Below are positions 13,701 through 24,010 of a stretch of 64,000 nt of DNA, in pieces. The notes under the pieces were generated by a model that worked only from the letters and a program-made list of their open reading frames with translations, made no database searches and was not told the origin of the DNA. Source of the stretch: Symsagittifera roscoffensis (taxonomy: Eukaryota > Xenacoelomorpha > Acoela > Convolutidae); the NCBI RefSeq assembly GCF_963678635.1, contig NC_087065.1:22525254-22589253 (forward strand), read 5' to 3'. Each line of letters starts with the position of its first letter. The first letter of the stretch is position 1. A program made the translations under genes and the position numbers.

Positions 13701-16700
13701 ATCTATTGAAAATTTTTCAAAAACGCAGAATTTGAAGGCTGAAAGGATCTGAGCAGTCGAATTTTGCAACCCCATCTGCAACCACTGTGAGTAGCTTAAC
13801 AAAATGAAGTCAGAAAGTCAAGAACTTCAAAAAACTTTTCAATTCTTAGTTTTGAATATATATTGAAAAACAAAAAAACTTTGTATCTCCAAAACAAAAA
13901 GGAGTTTGAGCAATCATACGTATGGAGTCCATATCTGCAACTGCGAAGATAAACTTGACATCATTGACACCATCCCGCTAAAGGGTCAAAAAACTCAAAA
14001 TTTGGAAAAAAACTAATTCGATCTAACTTTTTTCAAAGATTTGATAACTGATAAAAACGCCATATCGCGGTAACTAAAAGGTAAAGAGCAGCCATGTTTG
14101 AAGGCCAGATTTTATTACTTTTTTGAATTTTTTTATATCATAAAAAACGTAAAATCTCGGAAAGTAAGAGAATTTCAGGGGTCATATTTGGAGACAACAG
14201 TACCCTCAACTATAACGTGTGGGAATTTCATATTTTGCGGTTCTTAAAAAGTTCTTAAGTTTACAGAAAAATTCAATAAAAATGGAAAAAATCGTCACAT
14301 CTCAAAAACAAAAAGAATTTGGGTATTCATATTTGGAGGTCACTTACTCCTCAATCAGACTGAAGTTTGATTTCTGTGTGCATCAAGCACGTAAACATTC
14401 AAAAGAGTGGGCGAGATAACAGAACATTGGGGACGTCTGTACGTACGATTCTGAAAGAAAACAAGGCGCCCCTAAACTGCGTTTTGGCTAGCCTGCCGCT
14501 CAGATAGCCTGCGAGCCAATTACTTGGCGATGGCAGATTATGTCAAATGATTTCCATGAATATAACGTGGCCAGCAGAGTTCTTTCAGGTGGTGGTTTTT
14601 AACTAAAATCGTTGCTGATAAAAAAATTCAGTGTTTTTCTTGGTATTTCTGTTGTTTTTTCTATTTCTAGTCGGAGTTTTGTGTATTGAGCGATAAAAGC
14701 GTTAAATAATTAGTTGCTACTGACAGCTTCTTACCATTAGAAGAGATTGCATGAGATCCTGCTACGAAGCGAAGCTTTTTCCAAAACTTACTGGACGGCG
14801 TCTGGTGGATAAACGACCTGAGGAACTCGTCATTCCTTCTCCTTTTTCTTTAGCTGTTTTTCCATCAAATCTTGGTTTAGCTTATCAAAAAAGAGGTTGA
14901 GGGGTTTGCTAGTCTGATTTTATCACTCTCTTGAACTAGTTTTTTTTTTAGTTTCGGCTGTTACGGATTGATTGAGAAAACAATTGATAACAATTGATAA
15001 AAAAACACAAAAAAAATTTTAAAAGTTTAAGACAAAAAAATTTTTATCAAAAAGTTTAATCAAAAAAATTTAAAAATTACTTAAAAACTATTATTAAGTC
15101 CCCCTCACCCTCAAAACACGCGCACGCACACACACACACAAACTTTATTCTCGACGACCGACACAGGTTGAGGCCACTGAGCCAAAATAATATAGGCCGA
15201 AACTTATCAAACCGAAACAATACAAAAAAAAATAATCAAAAATTTCGAGGAAACAGGTTCTGGCCAGCTTCGGAACTTCGTTGTGTCGGGCATGGACGTT
15301 ATCACTAAGCTACGTTTGCCAAATATGTTGAGTTTTTTTATTGAATAACATTACTATAATAAAGGTAACACAGAGGCAAAACGGAGTTTCGCACGACTTT
15401 CAATACAAAATTGTTTGCCAATGTGAAAAACTGCAACAAAATTTTCCAAAAAAAATATTTTTTAAAATTTAACCCTTTTGATTTCTAAAAGCTTTTTGAT
15501 TACATCGAAACAGCCATTCCAAATTTGCAGAAAAAAAATCCTGAAATATTATTTTTATTTTTTATAAAATTTTCATAACACTACTATGTATCATCACCTT
15601 GAATGAATTTGAATAAAATTGCACAAATCTAATTATGACGCTAAAAAACTTGAAGCTAATTGCACAAATTTTTGAAAGAAAAAGAAAATGTGCACCCAAA
15701 AATAAATTTAAAATTTTTTTCTGTTCTAAAAGAAAATTTATAGTTCGTTTGAACAAAAATCCACCAACTATATTTACGCTCTTCAAATTTGAATTCAAAA
15801 AATGTTTCAGAAGCTATTTAAAAAGTTAATAAAACAAAACATCCTGTTAATAATCCGACAATCGAATGTAGATCAAGTATCACTTACAACAGCAGTTAAA
15901 CAAATTGGTTAGAAGTGGAGATACTCTTAGACTAGAGATACTACACTGGTAACTTAGTTATCTACAGGAAAAAATCTAGTACGCGATTGCAAATCTCTTG
16001 CTTATCGCAAGAGTAAAAACACAAAAAAATTTGTTCAATTTATTCGGAAAAGTATCAGTCATAAAATATTCTGTAAATTCAAATAGCTTAAATGTGATAT
16101 ATTTTTTCTTAGGAATTCGGATGTTAAAATATATTCTCAAAATGAGTCAATTTTTCGCCGTCGCATTAAATTAATTGACACTTTTCCAACTATCCGTTGG
16201 CTATGTTTTGATTTTCTTCAAGTTTTGATTTTATCCTCCTTTCTTATTTTATTGGTCTTGTTTGTGAAGTGCAGCTTCGCCTCTGTGTTGATACTAGCAC
16301 TCGTCCAATTACTGGCATCGTAAAAATCGGTTTTTTCGGCATGACAATTGACTTCAAATTCTGACTGTGATTTTAGATGTCACCAGAAGACAACCAAATG
16401 TAATGAATACTTGAAGACTAAGAGGGAAAGCAGAAAGGGTTTCTTACTGCATCTTGTAAAACAATTGATGGAAAAACTAATATCAAGCAACGGCCAAGCC
16501 AAATTCGCTTTAGTAAATTTCATAGAAAGCATTCAAAATATCATAACTTAGGTAAAATTTCAGCAAAAACGGTTGCCAGGAGTTTACTGTAACCGTTTCG
16601 ATGAGTGTTGTCAATTAAATGTTGATACTAATATTGGCTCCAATAATTTTAAAAATTTTAGATATAATTTACAGACGGCGTAGTTATTGATTAATAATTG

Positions 16701-19700
16701 TACCTCCATCACGCAATTTGGAAAATTTGGTGCAACTTCTTTGTTTATTCTGATATCTTTTTTTACCTGAAATAAATAGCGAAATTGAAAACAAATTTAA
16801 TAGCTCACTCATGACTGTTTGAGCACTTCGAACACCCACCAAGTCCCTCTCTTATTCTCGATTCAGTAATTGCACCAAAGGCCACAGAATGAGCCCTTTA
16901 GCTCAATTCAAATTCAGAGCAGTACATTCTTTTAGTTTCATTTATCCCCTGGATTCTCAACTGCATTTCAGGACAGTTTGTGAATCGCAGATGTCATAAT
17001 TAATCGAAAAAAAATATTACCTTGGCCTCTTCTAAAAAAATGTGTTGTTAACCTCGTCTAGTAGTAGAAAATTTTAGAAGTGAAGTGACATCACAACTTG
17101 ATGATTTTATTATTTACTGAGGTCTGTAATGGGACAACGCCCAATAACTGGGCAATAACTACTACTATAACTAACTGTGGACAAAAAAAGCACTTAATGG
17201 CAGTTCCAATTCTTCTTTCTCAATAAAAAATCTGGCAAACCATTAACTTACCTCATCTTCGTTTGTTAATCAGAAATCATAATAAAAAACGTGGGTGCTC
17301 GTTAAGAAGTACTAGCGTGCCCAACGCAGCCAAGCTGCATCGACAAATACAGATCTTGCAGATATACTATAACATAATGCAATATAAAGTTGATAGACAG
17401 TAGTCGATGTGAATGAATAGATAAATTTTAGAGTTTCAAACAGTAAAATCCTAATTTCAAACAGAGATTGGTGAACAAGAAAAATGTCTATAGATGAAAT
17501 ATACGTAAAACCACCGAAAGTGAATGCAACCGTGAAAATAGACTGGGGCATCCAGCAACGCTTTCTAATTCATTACAGAAGCGAAACTGAATTTCGCACA
17601 ACTTTAGATGAAACAATTTTAGGATGACTCGACCATTAGAAAAAATTAGCAAATAGAACTTCGAACTATGTTACAATTGAAGAGCGATGTAGAAAAACGA
17701 GAAAGAAAAAACAAAAAGGAATTTTCTCGTGTTTGAATTCATTTGAGTTTTTCAAAGGTCCTAGACGGGTTGAATTTGGCATTCAAAAAATTGGTGCCAG
17801 AAATTTATTGATCTCAATAGTAGTACCGCACATTTGAAAATTTAAAAAATGGAAAACGAGCCGGTAGAATCGAACTCGACATCCAATAAGCTGAAACTCA
17901 GCCGCAAATTTTCAAAAAATGTATATATGGAAAAACTTCATGTAACGCTCACATATGATCCACGATAGCTATATAAGTAGCGTATGCAAAGTAAACTTCA
18001 TAATTTGGAAACTAAACCGACATAGCTTAAGGCGACAACCATGAAGCAAAAAACCATCAGTAGAAAAACGTACAATGGTTTGAAATACAGATACAGCATA
18101 AGATACAGGAAAAGTAACTAGTACCCGGTAAGTAAATTTGAATTTTTCATAAACTTGAGCATGTAAGCAGCATTGCAGCATCATAAGTGATTCAAGGAGT
18201 TTGTTAAACTAATTGTAAACCTGAAAAAAGTCTATATTCCTATTTGATAACGCTTGCTAATAGCCAGCGAAATAAAAAAAAATTGTTCCTTTCTAAAGGT
18301 TCTTTTTTAAAGTTAAATGTACAGATCTCTCAAACAACAGGTTTTCGGATCTTCGCATTAACCCTAAAATGACCGAGAGCAAAAAATCACTTTTCACTTT
18401 TCTAAAAGACTATTCACTTACAATATCACTAATTTCACCAATTAGATTTCTGTTTAATTTACTTAGTTTTTTCCATTCATCCGTACGTAAATCAATTGCT
18501 GCCATTCACGATTTAATCAGAGGGTACAAATTAAAAAGCATAAGACGTTTTTTAACATTAATTTGTTATTTAAACTTGAGCTTTGGAACATTGTGCAATT
18601 TTTTGGAAAATCTATTGAAAATTTTTCAAAAACGCAGAATTTGAAGGCTGAAAGGATCTGAGCAGTCGAATTTTGCAACCCCATCTGCAACCACTGTGAG
18701 TAGCTTAACAAAATGAAGTCAGAAAGTCAAGAACTTCAAAAAACTTTTCAATTCTTAGTTTTGAATATATATTGAAAAACAAAAAAACTTTGTATCTCCA
18801 AAACAAAAAGGAGTTTGAGCAATCATACGTATGGAGTCCATATCTGCAACTGCGAAGATAAACTTGACATCATTGACACCATCCCGCTAAAGGGTCAAAA
18901 AACTCAAAATTTGGAAAAAAACTAATTCGATCTAACTTTTTTCAAAGATTTGATAACTGATAAAAACGCCATATCGCGGTAACTAAAAGGTAAAGAGCAG
19001 CCATGTTTGAAGGCCAGATTTTATTACTTTTTTGAATTTTTTTATATCATAAAAAACGTAAAATCTCGGAAAGTAAGAGAATTTCAGGGGTCATATTTGG
19101 AGACAACAGTACCCTCAACTATAACGTGTGGGAATTTCATATTTTGCGGTTCTTAAAAAGTTCTTAAGTTTACAGAAAAATTCAATAAAAATGGAAAAAA
19201 TCGTCACATCTCAAAAACAAAAAGAATTTGGGTATTCATATTTGGAGGTCACTTACTCCTCAATCAGACTGAAGTTTGATTTCTGTGTGCATCAAGCACG
19301 TAAACATTCAAAAGAGTGGGCGAGAGAACAGAACATTGGGGACGTCTGTACGTACGATTCTGAAAGAAAACAAGGCGCCCCTAAACTGCGTTTTGGCTAG
19401 CCTGCCGCTCAGATAGCCTGCGAGCCAATTACTTGGCGATGGCAGATTATGTCAAATGATTTCCATGAATATAACGTGGCCAGCAGAGTTCTTTCAGGTG
19501 GTGGTTTTTAACTAAAATCGTTGCTGATAAAAAAATTCAGTGTTTTTCTTGGTATTTCTGTTGTTTTTTCTATTTCTAGTCGGAGTTTTGTGTATTGAGC
19601 GATAAAAGCGTTAAATAATTAGTTGCTACTGACAGCTTCTTACCATTAGAAGAGATTGCATGAGATCCTGCTACGAAGCGAAGCTTTTTCCAAAACTTAC

Positions 19701-22700
19701 TGGACGGCGTCTGGTGGATAAACGACCTGAGGAACTCGTCATTCCTTCTCCTTTTTCTTTAGCTGTTTTTCCATCAAATCTTGGTTTAGCTTATCAAAAA
19801 AGAGGTTGAGGGGTTTGCTAGTCTGATTTTATCACTCTCTTGAACTAGTTTTTTTTTTAGTTTCGGCTGTTACGGCAGTTGTACAAAAACGGAAGCGGCC
19901 TGCTGAAGTATAGCGCCAGACACCTCTTATTCTACGTTGGAGGGAAATTATTTGTAAAAATCTATGAACCGATTGCAATACTCTGATCGCAATGGTAACC
20001 ACATGACTTTGATCATTGTTTTGTGGATCAGATTTTTCTGTAGGTAGCAAAAAAACTTTCAAAAATGTATTTGAAAAACTTGCTTAGAACATACTTCACC
20101 AACTTTATCGTACCGCGTGTTTGATATCTGTGATTTCAATTTAAGAAAACTGTGGCCTCACTTCTCGTTGTAAAAACGTCCTGTCAATTTATTTATCTAG
20201 CACGATTCTACTGGTTTTTAAAAAAAAAAAATAACTTGCACGAAGTATCAATTCACAGGAAAAACGTTGAAACTAATATATTTTCTAATGCATAATAATA
20301 AATCAGTTGCCCTGACAGTTACATTGTTAGTTAATTTGAGTAGCATATCCAAAAACTTCTGTGGCGGCAAAAGTTCAACAATTTCAGGATACTTTCAACA
20401 CAGAGACGAAGCGTAGCTTCGCACCACTTGTGATACCACACAAACATAAGTCGAAGAAAATAAACTAGGAGACCTGAAATTTTTGTATGTCTAAAAACAA
20501 CTAGGGTTCCAGCTAAAGCTGGAGGTACGAGCTTGATATTGAATGAATTTGTTACACTGATGCGGCACAATAAATGTGATTCAAAAATTGACTTTGCCCA
20601 AAATCTTTCTTGTATCAGAAAGAAGATAAATTTTGAGACAATCAATATTCCCATGGAGATAACATTTCTCACACAAAATATTAGGGAGTCACCGCTTCTG
20701 CGCTAACAATTATCGCAACCGGTTTTTTAAATTCATAACTTATTGCTGCAAATCCATAACTTATTGCTGCGAAAAGCAGCTTGTGACACCTTAAGCTGAA
20801 AAGATTCTCCAAGCCAGGTTTGTCGATTGAACTCAATGACAAGATAATTTTCGCGTAAAGTCAAATAATTTCCAAACAACTGTCGATGTTTCAAAACGTC
20901 GACTTGTCTAAGGTCATAACTTTTCTCTTACACAAACCGGGCAAAGCCCATCAAAAATGTTGACTTTGTACATGTTGTTTCGATTAAACCTATGACATCA
21001 GATTTGACAGGATAGTTAGCAAAAAAAGTCCAATAACAGTCAACAAATCAAAAATTGGATATTTCCAGGCATCATAGCTTTATGTGTGAAAAAGCGCAAA
21101 ACGGCTTATGCCGAAAGAATGCACGCAACCTGTAACTTCGATTGAACCCAAAACTTCAAAATTGTGAGTGTAGTTTTCAAACAAAACAAAAACTGAAAAA
21201 CGGTCAAAAAATCAAGACTTCCGAGGGCCATAAATAACTCTTGTATCAGAAAAATTTGGCGTAGCCACGTACGCAAAAGAGCTTCCAACAACATGTTTTT
21301 TTGAATTGTACCCATAATCTAAGATAAGACAGGGAAGATTCAAAAAGTTTAACGAGGTCGAAAAACCAAAAATTGGACTATTCCGAGGGCCATAACTTTA
21401 TGTGTAAAAAAATTGGCCGTGGCCGCATATGCCGGGAGCTTTTCAACGCCGTTCTATCCATTGAAACCAAAAACTCAGTTTTGAGGCAAGTAGTTTTCGA
21501 AATAACGAACAATCAAAAATATGGGTCAAATATTCCCCCACAAAAATATGGGTCAAATACTTCCCCACAGACTTTTTCGATAACTGTAGACAGAGTGGTC
21601 AATTAAAAAGACTCTAGAGGATTATGCAGGCTCACAGTGGAGTGAGCAGTCTTTCACTTGTTAGCCTCTGAGAAAATTTCTGAGAAAAACTAAAAAAATT
21701 CAAAGATTTTGGAAACAATTTTCCATAACGAAAAAAAAGAAAAAATTTCAACAAAACAATTGGTAAACAAAAAACCATCATGAAAAATGAGGGAGGGAGT
21801 GTTAAAACTGTTTCCCTTGACACAGCCAAAAATTAGGTCATTAAGCCGATAAAAAACAGGCCGAGGAATTTTTCAGCGAAACAAAAAACTAAGAAGCAAA
21901 TACGAAGTCAAGGTAAGTACAATTACATTTTGTAGGAGTAAATCAAACACTAAAAGCATCATTGAAAAAAAAAAGCACACAGCAAAAAAAAAACAATTCC
22001 AAGATGTGAAAAATAAGCCGACACCAGATAAGCATACAAGTAATTGGCCGAAAATTTTATTTGAAACAATACTTCCCATTAAAAAACAGATCCTGATTCA
22101 AACCCAGAACCTTTGCCGTCCAAGGCATATTCGTTACCTCCAAGCTCAGTTTACTGGGATCGCAAAAGTTTGAAATCATTATGAAACAAGATACAAGTGA
22201 GTCTGTTAAACAAGTTGTTAACCCGAAAAAAGTCTATATTCCAGTTTGATAACACTTGCGAATCGCAAGCGTAATAAATCATTTATAGGTATTTCCAATT
22301 AGTATAACTGTTATATGGTTTCACTAATTTTAACGTTGATTTGACTGACGTTTACCTTGGACCATCGCCATTTTTTTAGAACATAATTCGAAACACAAAG
22401 ATGAAGCGGAGCTTCGCAACACTTGCGATGTAACAAAGAATTGCATAAAAAATATAGTAAATACAGAAGGAAGTCGAAAAATTGGGTCAACCTCCGTTAA
22501 AACCCGAAAACATAACAATGGACAGCCAAAAGCATGAAAAACTATTTCAACCTCGAGACTACGCAATACAACCCTATTAAAAACCAATTAAATGAACAGA
22601 AAACGAAAAACAAAAAAATATTCAAAATCAGAGTTGGTAAATTTGAACATAACCACTAGACAGTTGGAAAAGAGTCTATGAGCGCAAGTAAACAGAAAAA

Positions 22701-23426
22701 AATACTGACTCAGAAAAATATCAACTTTCGAAATGCGACGAAAAAGGGCCTCGAAGCTATTTGAATTTCTTGAACAATTTATGATTGACATCTAAATATT
22801 AGATTATATCACTGAAAAGTGAAAAAAGCGGAAAATGAGCCGAGAGAGATTACGACAAAACCCACAAAGCCGGAAACAATTTCAAAGTTTTTCATCAATT
22901 ATAATTGAAAATTTATTAACTACATAAAATGAAATTAAAAAAATTTTCAAGCAAAGGAGCGCTTCAGTAAATGCACGTAGTATTTCTTATAGATTTATAA
23001 GAAAAGCTGTTCACGCGATAACATTCTAATTCCCGATTACAAAAAACAATTGCTATCGCTGGTGAAATTAGGTTATAACGGGTGCATACATCTTAATGAG
23101 TACCAAAATTCCGTTAAAGGATTCAGTCACCTGTAAAAAGAGCTTTTGTTATCAAAAATACACATATATATTACATTTTCCTTCGTAGAATCTTTTGCTT
23201 GCTGGGGTACTGCAGTGGTTTTGGTAGCAGGTTTAACCTTCGGTTGCTCTGATTGAATTTCTTTTTCTGGTTCAGGTGCCGCCTTTTCTGTGGGTGCATT
23301 CAAATATTCAGTGAGACGAGTAATGAGATCTTGCTTCTTTCCCGATACATTCAGCTTATACTCCATGAGAAGTTTTTTGAGCTCAGGTACTGTCATTGTT
23401 TTCAAATCGTTGACTGCAACAGGCAT
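7674..23426 (-). CDS. SARNP: SAP-domain ribonucleoprotein SARNP (CIP29/Hcc-1), three coding exons
   Basis: Three exons join in frame: 23426-23175, 8844-8457 and 7738-7674, giving about 234 residues (human SARNP has 210). Residues 9-43 form a SAP domain (DLKTMTVPELKKLLMEYKL, then SGKKQDLITRL), a helix-extension-helix DNA/RNA-binding fold. An acidic, proline- and lysine-rich linker follows. The C-terminal half carries six RAE(K/R)FG-type repeats, the family signature. SARNP/Tho1 binds RNA and works with the DEAD-box helicase UAP56 and the TREX complex in nuclear mRNA export. Splice sites are canonical: donor AAT|GTAATA, acceptor TTTTTTCAG|AAT, then donor CTAG|GTAAAG, acceptor GATTATAG|GAA. An alternative exon-2 donor 6 bases on (8451) keeps the frame and adds two residues. 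Intron 1 is unusually long (~14.3 kb) because of a repeat duplication. Confidence 0.88.
7739..8456 (-). other. SARNP intron 2 (718 bp)
   Basis: This AT-rich intron is bounded by GT (8456-8455) and AG (7740-7739). It contains a short TA microsatellite near 8362. No gene is seen inside it. Confidence 0.75.
8457..8844 (-). CDS. SARNP: SARNP exon 2 (RAE(K/R)FG repeats)
   Basis: This exon begins in phase 0 after a T-rich TTTTTTCAG acceptor, 15 codons before an internal ATG at 8799. It carries five of the six repeat motifs (RAEKFG, RAERFG, RAERFG, RAKRFG, RAERFK), separated by charged or serine-rich spacers. The exon ends in phase 1 at the GTAAAG donor. Confidence 0.88.
8845..10089 (-). other. SARNP intron 1, downstream part
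   Basis: AT-rich with no genes. It contains one GAAGC palindromic repeat (9537-9577) and a copy of a dispersed phrase (CCCGAAAAATCTATATTCCGAG at about 9428) that also occurs near 13314 and 22232. The tandem duplication begins at its end. Confidence 0.7.
9537..9577 (+). repeat. Dispersed palindromic GAAGC repeat
   Basis: Reads CACAGAGGTGAAGCTGAGCTTCGCACACTTGCTATAC. It matches the family consensus ACAGAGRCGAAGCNNAGCTTCGCAC. Confidence 0.65.
10322..10415 (-). repeat. tRNA-derived SINE-like remnant
   Basis: On the minus strand an A-box-like TAGCTTAGTGATAACG (10402-10387) is followed 36 bases later by a B-box-like GTTCCGAAGC (from 10366). This is the spacing and order of an RNA polymerase III internal promoter. 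The cloverleaf is not complete, so this is a degenerate tRNA-related repeat rather than a tRNA gene. The duplicate lies at 15231-15324. Confidence 0.4.
10459..10500 (+). repeat. Dispersed palindromic GAAGC repeat (diverged)
   Basis: Reads ACACAGAGGCAAAACGGAGTTTCGCACGACTTTCAATAC. The left arm is decayed, but the flanks match the family. The duplicate lies at about 15368. Confidence 0.5.
11352..11384 (-). repeat. Dispersed palindromic GAAGC repeat (inverted)
   Basis: Reverse complement reads CACAGAGGCGAAGCTGCACTTCAC, so this copy is in the opposite orientation to the others. The duplicate lies at about 16261. Confidence 0.55.
12664..12692 (+). repeat. Dispersed palindromic GAAGC repeat (diverged)
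   Basis: Reads TTACAGAAGCGAAACTGAATTTCGCACAAC, a shortened and diverged member. The duplicate lies at about 17573. Confidence 0.4.
15000..19875. repeat. Tandem duplication, copy B
   Basis: Near-identical to 10090-14966 and in the same orientation. The junction (14967-14999) is a unique, AT-rich 33-base filler with a repeated AACAATTGATAA phrase. The small number of differences points to a recent event, or to an assembly of two alleles in tandem. Confidence 0.9.
20396..20438 (+). repeat. Dispersed palindromic GAAGC repeat
   Basis: Reads ACACAGAGACGAAGCGTAGC, then TTCGCACCACTTGTGATACC. This is the best-preserved copy and is nearly the family consensus. Confidence 0.7.
22085..22160 (-). repeat. 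tRNA-derived SINE-like remnant
   Basis: On the minus strand, GAGCTTGGAGGTAACG (22147-22132) resembles a tRNA D-arm/A box. A TGCC..GGCA stem lies in the anticodon-arm position, and GGGTTTGAATC (22105-22095) resembles the B box, 42 bases from the A box. The acceptor stem is not paired. It is therefore a tRNA pseudogene or SINE head, not a working tRNA. Confidence 0.45.
22391..22432 (+). repeat. Dispersed palindromic GAAGC repeat
   Basis: Reads AACACAAAGATGAAGCGGAG, then CTTCGCAACACTTGCGATG. Confidence 0.65.
23175..23426 (-). CDS. SARNP: SARNP exon 1 (SAP domain)
   Basis: This exon has 84 codons and starts at the ATG at 23426. That ATG lies 11 bases after a TTTTCAG acceptor, so the longer upstream reading (start at 23447) would run through the acceptor and is rejected. 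The exon ends in phase 0 at AAT|GTAATATA. Confidence 0.88.
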
Positions 23427-23437
23427 GATTGCTTCTT

Positions 23438-23449
23438 CTGAAAACAAAT
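23438..23449 (-). promoter_or_regulatory. Splice acceptor just before SARNP start codon
   Basis: The minus strand reads TTTGTTTTCAG, then AAGAAGCAATC, then ATG. An acceptor so close to the start codon implies either a 5'-UTR intron or trans-splicing of a spliced leader. The T-rich TTTTCAG form matches nematode acceptors. Confidence 0.6.
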
Positions 23450-24010
23450 ACTAAACATAACTATGCACTACTTAGATATTTTATGATAGCTGAGTGGGGA
23501 CCGATCGTTTGAATAAAGAGTGACAACTGAGTCTTTAGCAGACCAACGGAAACAACGTGATGCATGATTGATTGAAACTCAAAAAGACGCTCAGCCTCGG
23601 GTCAAGGCTTACAATTAAGACAATTATCTCACGATTTGTCAAAAAAAACTATCACTTGAAAAACATCAAGAGTCTAAATTAGCGGCAAATTAAAAATTTA
23701 CGCTCGCAAAAACAACTTCCGAACGAAACCGCAGCGTAGCACGCGATCGCTACTCGCAGTTATGCCGGGTCCTTACGTACAGAAAAGCAAAAACAGCTAT
23801 AAAGGATTGTAATTTATTATTTAAAGAAGATCCAACAGTAGCAACGTATGGAAAAACTTCAAGGATATTCTTCAAATTTCTTTAATGGAAATCTGAGCCA
23901 GTCGGTCATATTTGGAAGTTTGACCTTGCGAAATACGGACAGCGTAATTTTGGGGTGAAATGTAATTTTTCAAAAATTTGAATTGAGCATATCATGCTCA
24001 ATGAGAAACC
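23450..24010. other. Upstream of SARNP: no gene seen
   Basis: This is the presumed promoter side of SARNP, with no clear core elements. The segment at about 23900-24005 resembles a segment inside the LTR units at 47545-47655 and 49203-49313 (shared TCGGTCATAT(T/C)TGGAAGTTTG and TTTTTCAAAAATTTGAAT). It therefore starts a repeat-derived zone. Confidence 0.5.

Larger units (their letters stand above)
10090..14966. repeat. Tandem duplication, copy A (4.88 kb)
   Basis: The sequence from about 10090 to 14966 reappears at 15000-19875 with an offset of 4909 bases. Only a handful of differences are visible, for example at 11548, 11556, 13313 and 14416-14417. Each copy carries a CA microsatellite, a tRNA-derived SINE-like remnant, three GAAGC repeats and tandem-repeat fragments, but no recognisable gene. 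Short open frames of 60-90 codons occur identically in both copies and show no domains. Confidence 0.9.
19876..23174 (-). other. SARNP intron 1, upstream part
   Basis: AT-rich with no gene. It contains two clear GAAGC repeats (20396 and 22391) and decayed tandem repeats at about 20930-21480 (CCGAGGGCCATAA(C/A)TTTATGTGT phrases). It also has a tRNA-like remnant (22085-22160) and the dispersed phrase AACCCGAAAAAAGTCTATATTCC near 22231. Confidence 0.6.

Noticed and set aside
10653..19400. Pairs of identical 64-91-codon frames 4909 bases apart
   Set aside because: They are identical because the whole 4.9-kb block is duplicated. This is not evidence of selection.
23427..23447. Longer SARNP start (seven extra residues)
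   Set aside because: The extra codons lie across a TTTTCAG splice acceptor, so the ATG at 23426 is the better start.
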